From: Acidimicrobiia bacterium
GTDB taxonomy: Bacteria > Actinomycetota > Acidimicrobiia > Spongiisociales > SHLN01
NCBI GenBank assembly: GCA_013043085.1
Contig: JABDOU010000159.1
Span: forward strand, 1-7,714
DNA length: 7,714 bases
Reading direction: 5' to 3'
In this document: positions 5,852 to 7,714 of the stretch, piece by piece
Layout: the number at the start of each line of letters is the position of its first letter
How positions within the stretch are numbered: the stretch's first letter is position 1
Notes under the pieces: generated by a model
Database searches by the model: none
What the model was told of the DNA's origin: nothing
Seen by the model: the letters and a program-made list of their open reading frames with translations, nothing else
Made by a program: the position numbers and the translations under genes

Positions 5852-5904
5852 AGGCGGGACCTGAGGCGGGATCTGGAGGCTGGACGGAGAGTAGGGCCTA
5901 GAGG
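5844..5904. repeat. Degenerate tandem repeat, 12-13-bp unit, between convergent malQ and bpa
   Basis: Successive units are GGACCTAGAGGC (5844-5855), GGGACCTGAGGC (5856-5867), GGGATCTGGAGGC (5868-5880), a more decayed TGGACGGAGAG (5881-5891) and a final stretch containing CCTAGAGG (5897-5904). The same octamer CCTAGAGG is in the first unit (5847-5854). The malQ stop codon is in the first copy and the bpa stop codon (minus strand) in the last. The plus strand is strongly purine-rich; no stable hairpin was found. Confidence 0.7.
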
Positions 5905-6416
5905 TACATCCCGCCGGTCGTGTTTTCGCTCGCTCTTTGATCGAGACCCTGGAGCGCCTGAGCCTGGGAAGCGAGAAGACGTTGCTGTGCCATTTGCTGA
6001 CCCCACATCGAAGCGCGAATGCCATGAAATAATCCTTCTAGCCACCCGGCCAGCTGGGCCTGGGCGAGGCGCAGTTCTGATTCGGAGGCCCCCTCGGAGA
6101 GAGGGACGAGCACCTTGTCCATCTCCGTTCGTAGCTCATCGGACATGATCTCTCTCAGCTCGTCCACTGTGCGATGGTGTACTTCCTGGAGCCGATCCCG
6201 TGCTTGCTGATCCAGTTCGATCGACCGAACCTCGTTCAGCAGTATCTGCACCATCGACGCGATGCGAACCAATTTGAGCGGTTCCGACACCATTTCATCC
6301 TCAGCCGGTTCCAGTACCTCGGCCGCGGGCACTGTTGAGGTGTCTTCATCGGAACGAGGCTCCGCTGTCGGTTGCGAGGCAGGGCCCGGTTCGGGGGTGT
6401 CTTCTGGTGTAACCAC
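5898..6416 (-). CDS. bpa: Bacterial proteasome activator Bpa/PafE
   Basis: The 172-residue product matches Bpa (PafE, Rv3780 of M. tuberculosis; DUF2587), an ATP-independent ring that docks on the 20S proteasome and feeds it unfolded proteins. Residues 1-45 are acidic and Pro-rich, probably disordered. A helical core follows, from L-V-R-I-A-S-M (49-55) through L-L-N-E-V-R (59-64) and R-D-R-L-Q-E-V-H (73-80) to the most conserved stretch, R-L-A-Q-A-Q-L-A-G-W-L-E-G-L-F-H-G-I (116-133). A Gln/Ala-rich helix (138-156) and a flexible tail follow. The last residues are G-G-M-Y-L, keeping the Tyr-Leu end (G-Q-Y-L in PafE) that inserts into the proteasome alpha-ring pockets. The start is GTG at 6416, eight bases after a minus-strand TAGTAT. 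No 20S subunit, Mpa or Pup gene is in the window, so a proteasome elsewhere in the genome is inferred. Confidence 0.93.
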   Translation of the reverse strand: MVTPEDTPEPGPASQPTAEPRSDEDTSTVPAAEVLEPAEDEMVSEPLKLVRIASMVQILLNEVRSIELDQQARDRLQEVHHRTVDELREIMSDELRTEMDKVLVPLSEGASESELRLAQAQLAGWLEGLFHGIRASMWGQQMAQQRLLASQAQALQGLDQRASENTTGGMYL

Positions 6417-6424
6417 GGTGGGCG

Positions 6425-6430
6425 ATACTA
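6425..6430 (-). promoter_or_regulatory. bpa: Putative -10 element of bpa (leaderless)
   Basis: On the minus strand TAGTAT is followed by eight bases (CGCCCACC) and then the GTG start at 6416. There is no Shine-Dalgarno sequence. No -35 is recognisable at the usual distance. Confidence 0.42.
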
Positions 6431-6469
6431 CCTACGCCGTTCCTATTAGCCCTTGGGGGTGTGCGTGAT

Positions 6470-6475
6470 TAATGT
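6470..6475 (+). promoter_or_regulatory. Putative -10 element of the substrate-binding protein gene
   Basis: TAATGT fits TANNNT and would place transcription start near 6482-6483, leaving a leader of about 45 bases before the ATG at 6527. TTGGGG at 6453-6458 is too close (11-base spacer) to be its -35, so the promoter call rests on the -10 alone. Confidence 0.35.
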
Positions 6476-6481
6476 GGCAGC

Positions 6482-6498
6482 CGCACCGTTCGGGTGCG
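6482..6498 (+). promoter_or_regulatory. GC-rich stem-loop in the leader of the substrate-binding protein gene
   Basis: CGCACC and GGTGCG form a six-base-pair stem around a five-base GTTCG loop. An A-rich single-stranded stretch follows and then the ribosome-binding site. If the promoter at 6470 is right, the hairpin sits at the extreme 5' end of the mRNA, a position known to protect abundant transcripts from decay. No T-run follows, so it is not an intrinsic terminator. Confidence 0.45.
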
Positions 6499-6513
6499 CA
6501 ATAAAACATTCTG

Positions 6514-6520
6514 AGGAGAG
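6514..6520 (+). promoter_or_regulatory. Shine-Dalgarno site of the substrate-binding protein gene
   Basis: AGGAGAG lies six bases upstream of the ATG at 6527, which fixes that start. This is one of only two clear ribosome-binding sites before main genes in the window. Confidence 0.8.
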
Positions 6521-6526
6521 ATCAAG

Positions 6527-7330
6527 ATGAAGAAACTTCGAATTCTCACCGCTTTCATGGCTCTCGCCATGGTCGCCGCGGCATGCGGCGGTGATGAAGG
6601 CACTTCGGCCGAAGGCAACGACCTCGGCGGTCGCGAAGTGACGGTCGCGGTTGAAAACGCCTATTTGCCGTTCAACTACATAGACCCCTCCACCGGTGAA
6701 GCGGCGGGATGGGACTACGAAGCATGGGACGCCATCTGCGCAGAAATCAACTGCACACCTGTGTACGTCGAAGCGGCGTGGGAAGGCATGATCCAGTCCG
6801 TAGCCGATGGTCTCTATGACGCAGCTGCCGATGGGATCACAATCACCGACGATCGGGCGGAGATTGTGGCTTTCTCGGATGGTTACATCGACATTGAGCA
6901 ACGGATCATGGTTCGTATCGATGAAGAGCGTTCCGCAGACGAAATCACAGGTGATTCGTCGACGGTGCTTGGCACCCAAAAAGGGACCACCAACTTCGAG
7001 ACGGCCGTGGGCCTCGTTGGGGAACCACGGGTTGCCGCGTTCGATGAATTCGGTTTTGCCGTCCAGGCCTTGATTTCTGGAGACGTTGATGGCGTCATCA
7101 TCGATGAGACAGCCGGACAGGGCTACGTAGGTGAGAACGCCGACTCGGTCAAGTTGATCGGAGATTCCCTTTCAAGCGACCAGCTCGGCTTCATTTTCCC
7201 ATTAGATAGCGAGCTGGTGGAGCCTGTGAACTATGCACTCGGTCAGCTCAAAGAGAATGGCACACTTGACAGCCTTGCGGCAAAGTACTTCTCCGAGAAC
7301 TTCACCATTACCTATGACGACCTCGGCTGA
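6527..7330 (+). CDS. Amino-acid ABC transporter substrate-binding lipoprotein (family 3)
   Basis: The 267-residue product is a family-3 extracellular solute-binding protein (SBP_bac_3), which captures a polar amino acid outside the membrane and delivers it to an ABC permease. The signal peptide M-K-K-L-R followed by a hydrophobic stretch ends in the lipobox M-V-A-A-A-C, so Cys20 is the lipid anchor; a short Gly/Glu/Ser linker follows. The mature domain starts around 37 (E-V-T-V-A-V). The family core is A-Y-L-P-F-N-Y (45-51), G-W-D-Y-E-A-W-D (61-68), W-E-G-M-I (85-89) and D-G-I-T-I-T-D-D-R-A-E-I-V-A-F-S (102-117), where Arg110 would bind the substrate carboxylate. G-T-Q-K-G-T-T (148-154) and D-G-V-I-I-D (187-192) belong to the second lobe. 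The permease follows at 7405. The substrate (for example glutamine, glutamate, arginine or histidine) is not determinable here. Confidence 0.94.
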   Translation: MKKLRILTAFMALAMVAAACGGDEGTSAEGNDLGGREVTVAVENAYLPFNYIDPSTGEAAGWDYEAWDAICAEINCTPVYVEAAWEGMIQSVADGLYDAAADGITITDDRAEIVAFSDGYIDIEQRIMVRIDEERSADEITGDSSTVLGTQKGTTNFETAVGLVGEPRVAAFDEFGFAVQALISGDVDGVIIDETAGQGYVGENADSVKLIGDSLSSDQLGFIFPLDSELVEPVNYALGQLKENGTLDSLAAKYFSENFTITYDDLG

Positions 7331-7360
7331 GACGAAGGTCCACATATCGACTTGATAATT

Positions 7361-7393
7361 GAGAGACGCCGGGCTTATGGTCCGGCGTCTCTC
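7361..7393 (+). terminator. Strong hairpin between substrate-binding protein and permease (terminator/attenuator)
   Basis: GAGAGACGCCGG and CCGGCGTCTCTC form a perfect 12-base-pair stem. A further C-G pair and G-T wobble inside leave a loop of about five bases. The tail, TGTTTGG, has only a short T-run. It is the strongest stem I found in the window. Placed after the first gene of an ABC operon, it probably terminates most transcripts or stabilises the binding-protein mRNA, so that the lipoprotein is made in excess over the permease. Confidence 0.75.
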
Positions 7394-7404
7394 TGTTTGG
7401 TGCT

Positions 7405-7714
7405 ATGACCGTCGAACTCGAAACTCAGATTGCGAATGCGAAGGACCGCTGGACCGTGGGATTCCCATGGTGGGGTGTTGCGATGGTCCTGGTGCTGGCT
7501 GCGCTCGGCTGGTCCATTGTTTTCGACCCTGATTTTCGGCAGGCTTTTCAGCGCATTGGGCCAGGACTCTGGATCACGCTTCAGGCGACGTTCTTTTCGT
7601 TCCTGATTGCGATCGTCATCGGTTTGATAGCGGGAGTCGGGCGGTTGTCACACAATGCGCTCGCTCGCAACGTTGCGACGTTCTATATCGAATTTGTTCG
7701 AGGCGTTCCCATTC
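7405..7714 (+). CDS. Amino-acid ABC transporter permease, N-terminal part (runs off right edge)
   Basis: The open frame gives 103 residues to the window edge. It fits the HisM/GlnP-type inner-membrane permease of polar amino-acid ABC importers. A first hydrophobic segment lies at about 20-41. The family block G-P-G-L-W-I-T-L-Q-A-T (52-62) then leads into a second segment (63-78), and F-Y-I-E-F-V-R-G-V-P-I (93-103) is the hallmark that opens the conserved permease domain. The start at 7405 (ATG) lies only 11 bases after the terminator-like hairpin and has no Shine-Dalgarno sequence. An alternative is the GTG at 7456, ten bases after AAGGA (7441-7445), which would start just before the first membrane segment. 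The ATPase gene is expected downstream of the window. Confidence 0.9.
   Translation, partial: MTVELETQIANAKDRWTVGFPWWGVAMVLVLAALGWSIVFDPDFRQAFQRIGPGLWITLQATFFSFLIAIVIGLIAGVGRLSHNALARNVATFYIEFVRGVPI

Noticed and set aside
6446..6979. 177-codon minus-strand frame opposite the substrate-binding protein
   Set aside because: It covers the promoter region and the signal peptide of a well-supported gene and shows no motif of its own.

Overview
The window reads as chromosomal DNA from a member of the Actinomycetota with moderately high GC. Three genes carry the taxonomic signal. One is a close match to the bacterial proteasome activator Bpa/PafE (5898-6416, minus). Another is a DUF3159 membrane protein (2964-3626), a family I know mainly from actinobacteria. 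The third line of evidence is the frequent apparently leaderless starts, several at GTG or TTG. The codon style and gene mix would suit an Acidimicrobiia-like or other environmental actinobacterium, but that finer placement is inference. I see no mobile element, phage gene, CRISPR array, tRNA or rRNA.

Layout. 1-841 (minus) is the N-terminal 280 residues of a formylglycine-type sulfatase that runs off the left edge. A 31-bp gap separates it from a divergent GhrA-like 2-hydroxyacid dehydrogenase (873-1826). On the plus strand then come a possible 28-codon ORF (1935-2021) overlapping a monohaem cytochrome c lipoprotein (2018-2407), a possible 31-codon ORF (2451-2546), a DUF454/YbaN-like membrane protein (2543-2944) and the DUF3159 protein (2964-3626). 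A PlsC-type acyltransferase (3667-4293, minus) converges on DUF3159 and diverges from malQ, 4-alpha-glucanotransferase (4322-5851). malQ converges on bpa (5898-6416, minus). Bpa diverges from an amino-acid ABC transporter unit: a family-3 substrate-binding lipoprotein (6527-7330), a strong hairpin (7361-7393) and the start of the permease (7405 to the right edge).

The genes do not form one pathway. They cover sulfate-ester removal, hydroxyacid/glyoxylate reduction, electron transfer at the membrane, phospholipid synthesis, maltodextrin/glycogen turnover, proteasomal degradation and amino-acid uptake. Only the ABC unit is clearly one functional module.

Two architectural regularities stand out. 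First, six genes have a TANNNT -10-like hexamer ending 6-8 bases before the start codon and no Shine-Dalgarno sequence, as expected for leaderless mRNAs, and DUF3159 nearly fits. The two lipoprotein genes instead have good Shine-Dalgarno sites. Second, both convergent intergenic gaps (3626-3675 and 5844-5904) are filled from stop codon to stop codon by short degenerate tandem repeats that include the stop codons. No clearly new defence or biosynthetic system is visible.
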